Source of the DNA: Niameybacter massiliensis
Lineage (GTDB): Bacteria; Bacillota; Clostridia; Lachnospirales; Cellulosilyticaceae
Reading direction: 5' to 3'
DNA: 64,000 bases
Assembly: GCF_001282685.1 (NCBI RefSeq)
Contig: NZ_LN875035.1
Coordinates: 2,794,411 to 2,858,410 of the forward strand
Under the pieces are notes generated by a model. It did no database searches. It was not told where the DNA came from and was given only the letters and a program-made list of their open reading frames with translations. Positions 55,375 to 63,399 of this stretch are shown piece after piece. How positions within the stretch are numbered: position 1 is the stretch's first letter; the number at the start of each line of letters is the position of its first letter. The position numbers and the translations under genes are program-made.

Positions 55375-56718
55375 TTATTCGATCACAGTCTTCTTCCACC
55401 TGCCTGTTTTCATATAGATTACACAAATCACTATAGAAACCATAGAGGCAATAGGTGCTGCAAGACCTATTTCATAAAGTGTCATCTCTGTCAATCTACT
55501 TAAACCATAAGCAATTGGAATACGTACTAAGAAAGTAGCAATTAAACTATGTATCATAGCAAATAAGCTATGTCCACAACCACTTAAAAATCCGTTCATA
55601 CAAAAGATTACACATACCATAAGGCAATCTATACTATAGGACCTAAAGTATAAGCTACTGGCTACTATAACCTCTTGGTCCTTTGTAAACATTCCCATCA
55701 AAAGGCTACTGTCTCCTTGCCCATAAAGTAAGCATAAGAGACCAAAGATTGCAGAACATCCAATACCTGTGTAGAGGCATTTTTTCGCACGTTCTACTTT
55801 CCCTGCACCCATATTTTGAGTAGCCATAGCTGCAATAGCTGAAGCAAAAGCTGTTGGAGGTAACATTGCAAAGACAATCACCTTTTCTACAACACCTACT
55901 GCTGCTGCATCTATAAGTCCTCTTGAATTAATAATAGCTGTAATAATTAAAAAGGATATATTTACAAGGGCATCTTGTAAAGCAATAGGTAACCCAACCT
56001 TAAAAATAGCCTTGATCTTTACTGGGACAAAACGAATATGCTGTCTACCAAACTCAAAAGGCACACCTTTTTTCTTCAAATAGACTAATGCCAACAAGAA
56101 ACTAAGTCCTTGAGCTGTAATCGTAGCAACTGCTGCTCCTCTTGCTCCCCATTTTAATGCACCTACTAAAATAATATCTACTATAATATTAATCATACAT
56201 GCAATAGCCACAAAAATTAAAGGGGTCTTTGAATCACCTAGTCCTCTTAATATACCACTTACACTATTATAACCTGTAATAAACAAAATACCTAATGCAC
56301 AAATGTTTATGTAGTGAATCGTATCTTTCAATGCCTCTACCGGCGTATGCATAAATTGAGCAATTGGATTTGCCCCAAATGCCATAATAACTGTTAAAAT
56401 GCAGGCAATCACAGCAAACAAACTTATCATATTACCTACAATTTCAGAAATAGCTTCTTTCTTATTTGCCCCTAAATACTGACCAATAAGCACTGTTCCT
56501 CCTGTTGTAAGGCCCACTACAATGCCTGTAATCGTCTGCATAACCTGACTTCCAGTAGCAACAGCCACAACACCTGCTGCATCTGCAAAATAGCCTACAA
56601 TCACAAGGTCTGCTGCTCCATATAACGCCTGTAATAAGTTGGCAATTAAAAAAGGAATAGCAAATTTCAACAATGTAGGAAAAATACGTCCTGTTAAAAG
56701 TTCTTGATTGTTCTTCAT
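55375..56718 (-). CDS. MATE-family efflux transporter
   Basis: 447 residues, 12 helices, NorM/DinF-like: IPFLIANLLQALYGAADLVI, ATGSQVMQTITGIVVGLTTG, and GILRGLGDSKTPLIFV with second-half VVEKVIVFAMLPPTAFASAI. Expected to export cationic compounds in exchange for Na+ or H+. Precedes dbpA by 15 bp. GGAGG precedes the ATG. Different subgroup from the MATE at 34.6 kb. Confidence 0.93.
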   Translation of the reverse strand: MKNNQELLTGRIFPTLLKFAIPFLIANLLQALYGAADLVIVGYFADAAGVVAVATGSQVMQTITGIVVGLTTGGTVLIGQYLGANKKEAISEIVGNMISLFAVIACILTVIMAFGANPIAQFMHTPVEALKDTIHYINICALGILFITGYNSVSGILRGLGDSKTPLIFVAIACMINIIVDIILVGALKWGARGAAVATITAQGLSFLLALVYLKKKGVPFEFGRQHIRFVPVKIKAIFKVGLPIALQDALVNISFLIITAIINSRGLIDAAAVGVVEKVIVFAMLPPTAFASAIAAMATQNMGAGKVERAKKCLYTGIGCSAIFGLLCLLYGQGDSSLLMGMFTKDQEVIVASSLYFRSYSIDCLMVCVIFCMNGFLSGCGHSLFAMIHSLIATFLVRIPIAYGLSRLTEMTLYEIGLAAPIASMVSIVICVIYMKTGRWKKTVIE

Positions 56719-56747
56719 TATTTTTTCCTCCTTTATTTTTACTTATC

Positions 56748-56779
56748 TTTGTGTCTTGCTTGCTTTTGTGTTTTGCTTG
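56748..56779. repeat. Direct repeat of 15 bases in the MATE leader
   Basis: TTTGTGTCTTGCTTG (56748-56762) and TTTGTGTTTTGCTTG (56765-56779), one mismatch, 17-bp period. It may be a regulator site or chance slippage. Confidence 0.45.
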
Positions 56780-56875
56780 TTTCTGTATTTATCTCTTATC
56801 TATTTCATTAACAATCAAGGTGTTCTAGGAATACATATCTACTTGATTTTAATGTGAAAAATTAATTTAAAACAA

Positions 56876-56924
56876 AAAAAGAGCTGGATAAAATCACTAA
56901 TTAACATTAGCAATCTTATCCAGC
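56876..56924 (-). terminator. Terminator of the Crp/Fnr-type gene
   Basis: GCTGGATAA (56883-56891) pairs with TTATCCAGC (56916-56924); an inner CTAAT/ATTAG helix extends the fold, and the minus strand ends in seven U. Confidence 0.85.
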
Positions 56925-57018
56925 ATATTGTATTCTATATACCCTCCGATTGAGCAACTTAATGGTATCACAGCATATTTTGGGTGTCAAGCCACCCTCT
57001 AATTTATTAGACTTTAGA

Positions 57019-57702
57019 TCATAAAAACTCTTCGTTTCTCATATTTTGTGCCACTTCTAACAGTGCACCTTTATTTTTTATAATAATTTGATGGCCTCTT
57101 TTTTCTACCATTTCTTTTTTCTTAAATGTAGCCATAATACGTGATATAGTCACTGTATGTACACTTAAATACTTAGCAATCTCTATATAGTTAAAATGCT
57201 TATCTAATCTATCTTCCCCATCTATTTCACGACTTAATTTAAGTAAAAAACGACTTAGCCTTACATGGGTATACTCTTCTTTCTCCTCATGGACATGTCC
57301 TATAACTTGATGAAAATTATAAGCAATACTATGAGAAATAATATTGGCAAGCATTGGCTCTTGCTGAATGGCACTATTTAGTTGAGTATAGTAAATCTTA
57401 TAAATCTTACATGTAGTCTTGGCTAAAAAATAAGATCTAGCATCACTTTTATAATTATAGCTACTTGGCTCTTCTGCTAAATTAAAGTACACCCCTCCCA
57501 AAATATCTCCAGCTTGAAAGTAATGATAGACAACTTCCTCTCCTGCTTTTGTATATCTTACAAGGCCACATACTCCCTCTTCAAGATAATAAATAGCATT
57601 TGCTACTTGATTATTTTTCCCAAGGCTTTCACCTTTTGTAATAACTTCACTAATACCTTGTTCCATGATTACATTAATAAGTTTTTGTCTCATTTGATTC
57701 AT
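57019..57702 (-). CDS. Crp/Fnr-family transcriptional regulator
   Basis: About 227 residues from MNQMRQKLINV; AAAGGGG precedes at somewhat long spacing, while the in-frame ATG at 57750 has no ribosome site. Cyclic-nucleotide-type beta barrel (about 15-130, AIYYLEEGVCGLVRYTKAGE), long dimer helix, then a Crp-type winged helix (about 150-215, IAKYLSVHTVTISRIMATFK). No Fnr-type cysteine cluster at the N-terminus. Divergent from the transporter-sulfotransferase operon and probably its regulator; two palindromes lie in the shared region. Confidence 0.9.
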   Translation of the reverse strand: MNQMRQKLINVIMEQGISEVITKGESLGKNNQVANAIYYLEEGVCGLVRYTKAGEEVVYHYFQAGDILGGVYFNLAEEPSSYNYKSDARSYFLAKTTCKIYKIYYTQLNSAIQQEPMLANIISHSIAYNFHQVIGHVHEEKEEYTHVRLSRFLLKLSREIDGEDRLDKHFNYIEIAKYLSVHTVTISRIMATFKKKEMVEKRGHQIIIKNKGALLEVAQNMRNEEFL

Positions 57703-57784
57703 TTTACCATTATCCCCTTTCTGCCTATAAAAATTTAAAATTTTTAACATATGCTATATTTTTTTCTTTATAACACCTAATTCT

Positions 57785-57796
57785 TAATGTACATTA
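57785..57796. promoter_or_regulatory. Palindromic operator candidate in the divergent region
   Basis: TAATGTACATTA is a perfect 12-bp palindrome midway between the Crp-like gene and the transporter operon, well placed for a Crp/Fnr dimer acting on either promoter. It does not match the E. coli Crp consensus exactly. Confidence 0.45.
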
Positions 57797-57849
57797 TTTT
57801 TTTCATATCAAATCAATGTTATATTCAAGTTAGTTAATTTTTTATCTAT

Positions 57850-57863
57850 CAATGGCGCCATTG
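57850..57863. promoter_or_regulatory. Second palindrome in the transporter leader
   Basis: CAATGGCGCCATTG, a perfect 14-bp palindrome 24 bases before the start codon and just ahead of the AGGAGG site. It shares AATG...CATT halves with the palindrome at 57785-57796; centres are 66 bp apart. Confidence 0.45.
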
Positions 57864-57887
57864 GATTTTATTTTATTAGGAGGTCTT

Positions 57888-59354
57888 ATGAAAAGTTCAT
57901 CATCAAATGTTACAAAAAGCATCAATTCATCTCGTTCTCACTATATACATTGTCTAATAGGTTTTGCTCTTATGTTCATATTTTGGGTAATACCTCCCAT
58001 TAATTGTATCACACCTTTAGGTATGCGTGTAGTAGGTATTTTGCTCTGTACCCTATATCTTTGGACAACAGTAGATACTATATGGCCTAGTTTTGTAGGT
58101 ATACTTTTCTTAGGTATTTCAGGCTTTGCTCCAATGAATAGCGTAATTACCACTACTTTTGGTAATCCTCTCGCTATCCTTCTTATGTATGTTATCATTT
58201 TAACAGGTGCAATCTCCGAAGAAGGTATCTGTGAATATGTTTCAAGATGGTTTGTTACACGTAAAATCATTAATGGTCGTCCTTGGATGTTCTCTCTTAT
58301 GCTCCTTTTAGGTGTTTATCTCTTAGCAACACTTACAATGGCAACTGCTACAATCTTTATGTTTTGGCCTATTCTTTATAGCCTTTTCCAAGTCCTTGAC
58401 CTAAAAAAAGAAGATAAGTATACAACATTAATGCTTATCTCCGTTGTAATGGTAGCAACATTATCTTTTGCTTCTACACCATTTAAAAGTATTTTACCTG
58501 GATTACTAAATAGCTTTAAAGAAGTAACAGGCTCTAACATTGAATATCTTCCTTATATGTTTGTAGGAACTTGTATCTCTCTTGTAAGCATTCTAGGTAT
58601 TATCTTACTTATGAAATATGTTTTTAAACCAGATGTAAGTAAGCTTAAAAATATACATACTGATATGTTCAATCAAAACCCTTTACCACCTATGAACACA
58701 CGTCAAAAAGTTCTTATTGGTTTAGTAGGCATCTTTATTCTTTGGATGCTTGTCCCTTCACTCCTTCCTGAAGGGCCTATTAGAACCTTTTTAAATAGTA
58801 CACAAAATGCCTCTCCTATTTTATGCATTGCACTAGGCGGGTTCCTAAAAATAGATGGCAGACCACTTATTCCTTTTGCTAAAATCACATCTAAATATAT
58901 GTCATGGCCAGTATTCTTAATGGTTGCGTCTTCTAACTCTATCTTAAATGCACTAACAAGTGAGCAAACAGGTGTTACACCATTTTTACAATCTGCATTA
59001 ATGCCTATTTTTGAAGGTAAAAGTGTACTTGCCTTTACAATACTCATTATGGTGATTTGTATTATTATTACAAACCTATGCAATAACATCGTAGTCGGAA
59101 TGCTCTTTATTCCTATCATTAATATCTTTGCAAGTCAAAATAGCATTTCTCCAATTCCAATGGGTATAATTATGCTTTTTGTTGTATGTCTTGCACTGGT
59201 TACACCTGCATCTTCTGCACTAGGAGCTGCCTTACACAGTAATCAGGAATGGTTACAGGTCAAAGATATTTACAAATACACAATTATTATGAGTTTATTA
59301 ACACTTATTGTAGCTTTTGTAGTTGGTCTACCACTACTTAATCTTATATTCTAA
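57888..59354 (+). CDS. DASS/SLC13-family anion:sodium symporter
   Basis: 488 residues from MKSSSSNVTKS; AGGAGG at 57878-57883 fixes this start. About 12 helices of the divalent-anion:Na+ symporter type, with the two characteristic hairpin regions (TTFGNPLAILLMYV and ICIIITNLCNNIVVGML). Family members import dicarboxylates, sulfate or other divalent anions with Na+. The next gene, 26 bp on, encodes an arylsulfate sulfotransferase, which suggests that an organic sulfate or its partner anion is the substrate. Confidence 0.88.
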   Translation: MKSSSSNVTKSINSSRSHYIHCLIGFALMFIFWVIPPINCITPLGMRVVGILLCTLYLWTTVDTIWPSFVGILFLGISGFAPMNSVITTTFGNPLAILLMYVIILTGAISEEGICEYVSRWFVTRKIINGRPWMFSLMLLLGVYLLATLTMATATIFMFWPILYSLFQVLDLKKEDKYTTLMLISVVMVATLSFASTPFKSILPGLLNSFKEVTGSNIEYLPYMFVGTCISLVSILGIILLMKYVFKPDVSKLKNIHTDMFNQNPLPPMNTRQKVLIGLVGIFILWMLVPSLLPEGPIRTFLNSTQNASPILCIALGGFLKIDGRPLIPFAKITSKYMSWPVFLMVASSNSILNALTSEQTGVTPFLQSALMPIFEGKSVLAFTILIMVICIIITNLCNNIVVGMLFIPIINIFASQNSISPIPMGIIMLFVVCLALVTPASSALGAALHSNQEWLQVKDIYKYTIIMSLLTLIVAFVVGLPLLNLIF

Positions 59355-59380
59355 TTATACCACTAAAGGAGGTCTTTAAT

Positions 59381-61267
59381 ATGTCAACTGAAATTAAACA
59401 AATCAAACACATTATTCATACCCAAGCTGAAGCTGAGAAAGCTTTTCTACAAGAATTTGAACAAGGTCATTATACTTTTTCCAATCCTCTTGTTAAATTA
59501 AATCCTTATACCATTTGTCCACTTACTGCACTTATTCTATTTAAAACAGAAACACCAGCCAGTGTAGAACTCACAGTAAAAGGTAAAGCATCTGCTGCAG
59601 ATGTTACTCATCATTTCCCAGAAAATACTGTACATTACATCCCTGTTCTTGGATTATATGGTGGATATACTAACCAAGTTGTTTTAACACTTTCTACAGG
59701 TGAAATACATATTGTTTCTATTGAAACACCTGGTTTACCAGATAACGTTTATGCTCCAACCAAAATGGAAACAACAAGTGAGTATATGCAAGATAACATT
59801 ATGTTTGTTACTTCTGCAATGCGTTCTGTAGCTGCTGGTTATGACTACAACGGAGATTGCCGTTGGTTTACAACTGAAAATCTTACTTTTGACTTAAAAC
59901 GTATTAGTAATGGACGTATCCTTATTGGTTCTTACCGTTTCTTAGAAAAGCCTTATAATACTGTAGGTATCTTTGAAATGAGCTTACTCGGTAAAGTTTA
60001 TGCTGAATACCGTATTCCAGGTGGTTATCACCATGATAAATGGGAAATGGAAGATGGTAATATTCTTATCCTTACTCAAGATTTCACTTCTCATACTGTA
60101 GAAGATATGTGTGTTCTTGTTGATCGTCACACTGGAGAAATTCTTAAAACTTGGGATTACAAAAAATTCTTACCACAAGATGTAGCTAAGTCTGGTAGTT
60201 GGAGTGACGATGATTGGTTCCACAACAATGCCCTTTGGTATGATAAAAAAACGAATAGCATTACACTCTCTGGTAGACATCAAGATATTCTTGTAAATAT
60301 CGATTACGAGACTAGTGAAATTAACTGGATGCTTGGTGATCCTGAAGGTTGGCCACAAGAAATGGTAGATAAGTACTTCTTCACACCTGTTGGTGAAGGA
60401 GATTTTGATTGGCATTATGAACCACATGCATGTGTTATTACAGCTGAAGGCGACGTTATGGTATTTGACAATGGTCACTTCCGCTCTAAAAATCCAGAAC
60501 ACTACTTAAAAGGTGATGATAACTTCTCTCGTGGTGTACGCTACGCGATTAACACAGAAGATATGACCATTCGTCAAGTATGGCAATTTGGTAAAGAAAG
60601 AGGTAAAGACTTCTTCTCTCCATATATTTCAAATGTTGAATACTATGCAGATGGTCATTATCTTGTACACTCTGGTGGTATGGCACAAGAAGATGGTGTG
60701 ACAGTTGAAGGTATAGGCAGTCGTGCTGCTCTTAACAATCCAAATATCAAACTTTCTTCTATTACAGTAGAAGTATTAAACGATAATGTAGTCTTTGAAA
60801 TGCACTTACCTGCAAACTACTATCGTGCAGAAAAAATGCCTCTTTATGATGCAAGAGATCTCTTTACATTAGGTGAAGGTAAAATTCTCGGTACACTAGG
60901 TGTAACAGCTGAATTTGATACACCTATTGATGGCACTAGCCAAGCTACTGACCTAGCAAGTGAAAAATTTAATGCACGTTTCGAAGAAGAGTGTGACCGT
61001 TACGTATTCCACGCTGCTTTTGAAAAAGGCCAACTTGTTATGCTCGTACTTGAAGGGGATAACAATGAAGTTCATCGCTACTATATCTCAACTGCAGCAG
61101 GTGCTCCAAATGCCGCAATGTGCGTAGGTGTATTCCAAACAACTGATGAACGTATCGTACGTATGAACTTAAGTAAAGAAGGATTAAAAGGTTCTTTCGC
61201 TGCTAAACTTATTGTTGATATGGAAACTTATGATTTAGATACAACACTTACTTTCTCATCACTGTAA
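59381..61267 (+). CDS. Arylsulfate sulfotransferase (ASST family)
   Basis: 628 residues, a six-bladed propeller enzyme. Recognisable blocks: DDWFHNNALWYD with the conserved His (about 279), SGRHQDILVNIDYETSEINW, HYEPHACVITAEGDVMVFDN with His about 350, SRGVRYAINTEDM with Arg, and YLVHSGG. ASST moves the sulfuryl group from one phenolic sulfate to another phenol without PAPS, through a sulfo-His intermediate. E. coli ASST is periplasmic, but here no signal peptide is seen, so a cytoplasmic site is expected and fits the coupled importer. AAAGGAGG precedes; strong terminator follows. Confidence 0.9.
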   Translation: MSTEIKQIKHIIHTQAEAEKAFLQEFEQGHYTFSNPLVKLNPYTICPLTALILFKTETPASVELTVKGKASAADVTHHFPENTVHYIPVLGLYGGYTNQVVLTLSTGEIHIVSIETPGLPDNVYAPTKMETTSEYMQDNIMFVTSAMRSVAAGYDYNGDCRWFTTENLTFDLKRISNGRILIGSYRFLEKPYNTVGIFEMSLLGKVYAEYRIPGGYHHDKWEMEDGNILILTQDFTSHTVEDMCVLVDRHTGEILKTWDYKKFLPQDVAKSGSWSDDDWFHNNALWYDKKTNSITLSGRHQDILVNIDYETSEINWMLGDPEGWPQEMVDKYFFTPVGEGDFDWHYEPHACVITAEGDVMVFDNGHFRSKNPEHYLKGDDNFSRGVRYAINTEDMTIRQVWQFGKERGKDFFSPYISNVEYYADGHYLVHSGGMAQEDGVTVEGIGSRAALNNPNIKLSSITVEVLNDNVVFEMHLPANYYRAEKMPLYDARDLFTLGEGKILGTLGVTAEFDTPIDGTSQATDLASEKFNARFEEECDRYVFHAAFEKGQLVMLVLEGDNNEVHRYYISTAAGAPNAAMCVGVFQTTDERIVRMNLSKEGLKGSFAAKLIVDMETYDLDTTLTFSSL

Positions 61268-61321
61268 AAAATAAAATGTAGCCCTACACTTTTTACTTGA
61301 GGCGCTACATTTTATTTTTTT
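61266..61321 (+). terminator. Terminator of the transporter-sulfotransferase operon
   Basis: AAATAAAATGTAGC / GCTACATTTTATTTTT hairpin with a 20-nt loop and a long U run. Confidence 0.88.
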
Positions 61322-61629
61322 ATCTTTTTATTTTATATTTTTCTTCATTTTCTACTTTAACTTAGTTAAATCTACTAATTAGCTTTTTTCATTTTTGCTT
61401 TATTTACTTGTATAACTTGTCTATTTTTGCTTTTTTATTTTAGATATTTTAACAACAAAATAGCTCTTTTCCTAGAAATTCACTTTTTTCATTTAGAGAT
61501 AAAATCGATTAAAATTACTCCTATTTCACCTTGAAACCTCTTTTTATTTTTGTGAATAATGTCAATTGTATTTACACTTTACTCAGGTGTATAACTTTAC
61601 TATAGTCACTACATTACAACAAAATCTAA
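61322..61629. other. A+T-rich spacer with plus-strand promoter-like hexamers
   Basis: No open frame. Long T runs with TTTTTC repeats fill 61322-61560. Near the right end are promoter-like pairs on the + strand (TTGTAT 61566-61571 with TATAAC 61590-61595; TTTACT 61578-61583 with TATAGT 61601-61606). Their relevance depends on which strand of the neighbouring RNA region is transcribed. Confidence 0.35.
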
Positions 61630-62108
61630 TATAAAAGTTTAGATGAAATCACCATCCTAGGCACATGGTCTTATCTAAACCACTAAGAAGAAGTTTGAAA
61701 AGTTTTAGCCTCCCCCTTCTAAGGCCATTTAAACTTATTCTTAGGCACTAAATGGGTTGACCGTGGCAGTCTTCTCATTTAGTTACATATCTATTGACAC
61801 TTTTCTTAAAGCCATGTTCAATGCTATAACACACTTCATCTAAAGGTATGATTCAGATCTCTTTGCTTACGGTTAGTTACCCAGACAACCTGCAGTGATA
61901 ACTATAATAATAGCTCTTTCACCAACGGAACCTCTGTTATACACACCAACACAAATAGTTCATACTCTCACCTTTATATGAATGATTCTATCGTACTGAA
62001 CCCGTGCCTTACTCTTTAGTCAATAAATCATATTGCCACAAACACAACGAGCCAACCGAAGTCAGCCCATTTTAAGGGGGAGGCTAATTTCGGTTGGCTT
62101 GTTGTGTT
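61630..62108 (-). ncRNA. Large structured noncoding region, probable RNA of unknown family
   Basis: About 480 bases without a gene but full of helices: GTTTAGAT/ATCTAAAC (61637-61680) with inner ACCAT/ATGGT; CTAAGAAGAAGTTT/AAACTTATTCTTAG (61683-61744); CTAAATG/CATTTAG (61748-61782); and a 20-bp stem at 62041-62108. TTAGCCTCCCCCTT in the second hairpin loop (61705-61718) is the exact complement of AAGGGGGAGGCTAA in the last loop (62074-62087), a 14-bp long-range contact. Minus is preferred: loops are purine-rich there, a promoter-like TTGGCT-17-TATGAT is present near 62030-62060, and the 61637-61680 hairpin is followed by TTTTATATT. The strand is not certain. Confidence 0.5.
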
Positions 62109-62347
62109 TATACGATAATCTTCACTTCATCTCCATCTGCACTTTGTACATCTACAAGATGAAGTCCTTTATAACCCTTTAATGATTTTTTTATTACTTT
62201 ACAACATTGCAAAATAGATTTCTTTTGCTCCTTAGATAATTGCTCCTTCACAGCAAACCTCATAGCAGCTCTTACACCTACTCCGCTTAAGCAAAGTGGA
62301 ACAGGAATAAAGAATCTACGTCCCTCTGTCTTAATAATGATTCGCAT
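62108..62347 (-). CDS. Small protein with SADGD module (79 aa), SHOCT-like operon
   Basis: 79 residues. A hydrophobic FFIPVPLCLSGVGVRAAM segment is too short and polar-flanked to be a sure membrane helix. The C-terminal HLVDVQSADGDEVKIIV repeats the end of the upstream protein (IVSVDSADGDTVRIVIE). So the gene looks like a shortened copy of the C-terminal module of its neighbour. Eight-base gap from the upstream stop, with AGTAGGTG as ribosome site. Third gene of the DUF2089 operon. Function unknown. Confidence 0.75.
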   Translation of the reverse strand: MRIIIKTEGRRFFIPVPLCLSGVGVRAAMRFAVKEQLSKEQKKSILQCCKVIKKSLKGYKGLHLVDVQSADGDEVKIIV

Positions 62348-62355
62348 AGTTTCAC

Positions 62356-62733
62356 CTACTCAATAACAATTCTAACTGTATCTCCATCTGCTGAATCTAC
62401 ACTTACAATCTCACCCATTACTTCACTATCTAAGCAAGCAACAACAGTTTCTACAAGTTCTTCTACATTAACACCTTGTAATTTCCCCTTCGTTATAGGA
62501 AGTGTCCCTGAAACTTTTAGAATTTCTTTAATCACTTTAACTGGTAATTGTACATTAACTTTATCCCCATCAGCACTAAATACTTTGATTCTTAAAAATT
62601 TATCTTCATACTTTTTGGTACTTACTGCTGGTACATTAGAACTATTAAAAGCTTCCATTAATTCCTTTGCTTTATCTGCTGAAATCTTACCTTCTTCTAC
62701 CATTTTTAATATACGTAATACTTCTTCATTCAT
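62356..62733 (-). CDS. SHOCT-like domain protein with two SADGD motifs
   Basis: 125 residues. The N-terminal 30 residues (MVEEGKISADKAKELMEAF) are a SHOCT-like helical hairpin, often found at the start of YvlB/DUF4097-type proteins. The rest contains RIKVFSADGDKVNVQLPVKV and, at the end, IVSVDSADGDTVRIVIE, so one module occurs twice. The neighbouring DUF2089 protein ends in a related EKGEISADDAIKELKK hairpin. Probably a regulatory or membrane-stress accessory protein. No signal peptide. Confidence 0.78.
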   Translation of the reverse strand: MNEEVLRILKMVEEGKISADKAKELMEAFNSSNVPAVSTKKYEDKFLRIKVFSADGDKVNVQLPVKVIKEILKVSGTLPITKGKLQGVNVEELVETVVACLDSEVMGEIVSVDSADGDTVRIVIE

Positions 62734-62753
62734 TATATATTCCTCCCAAATCC

Positions 62754-63116
62754 CTATTTTTTTAATTCCTTAATTGCATCATCTGCTGAAATCTCACCTT
62801 TTTCTAAAGCATCTAAAATATCACTGTTTGCTTTAGACTGCTTCCCTTCTTTAGGTGTAAATCCTAAACTTATAATCACTTCATCTAACTTCGCTCTTAC
62901 TGTGGGGTAAGAAATCCCTAGTTCCTTCTCTACCTCTTTAATACTTCCTCTACATCTAATAAAAGTCTCAATGAAATAAAGTTGCTCTGCTGATAAATAA
63001 TCAAACCTTGAAAGCTTAAAATTATTCTCGATACTAGTATCACAATGTTGGCATTTCAAACGTTGTGCTATGAGTTGATGTGAACATACAGGACACTGGC
63101 TAATTATATTGTGCAT
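62754..63116 (-). CDS. DUF2089-family regulator with zinc ribbon and helix-turn-helix
   Basis: 120 residues: a four-Cys zinc ribbon at the N-terminus (CPVCSHQL ... LKCQHC), a helix-turn-helix in the middle (FIRCRGSIKEVEKELGISYP then TVRAKLDEVI), and a SHOCT-like C-terminal hairpin (ISADDAIKELKK). DUF2089 proteins typically precede DUF4097/SHOCT genes and are thought to regulate them. First gene of the three-gene operon; the 63117-63333 region upstream is very A+T-rich with no clear operator. Confidence 0.85.
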   Translation of the reverse strand: MHNIISQCPVCSHQLIAQRLKCQHCDTSIENNFKLSRFDYLSAEQLYFIETFIRCRGSIKEVEKELGISYPTVRAKLDEVIISLGFTPKEGKQSKANSDILDALEKGEISADDAIKELKK

Positions 63117-63333
63117 TCATTCACCTCTTTCTAAATTCATTATATTCAGAACTACTCATTTTGTAAAGTGATATTTTAATTTTTTTATATTTAAAATTAA
63201 AAATATTAATATCACACGTATCATTATTTGATATTATCAATTTTAATATTAATTTTTTTAATTTATCTTTTTTATATTTTATGGTTCCATATTAAAAACA
63301 CACCTATTAGAAGATTGAAGCGTTTATCTGTAT

Positions 63334-63376
63334 AAAAAACCTATAGAATAGATTTTCACTATCTATTCTATAGGTT
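63334..63376 (-). terminator. Terminator of the alpha-mannosidase gene
   Basis: AACCTATAGAATAGA (63338-63352) / TCTATTCTATAGGTT (63362-63376), 15-bp stem, followed on the minus strand by a U run. Confidence 0.88.
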
Positions 63377-63399
63377 CTATTTTTAAATCCTTGGAAATT

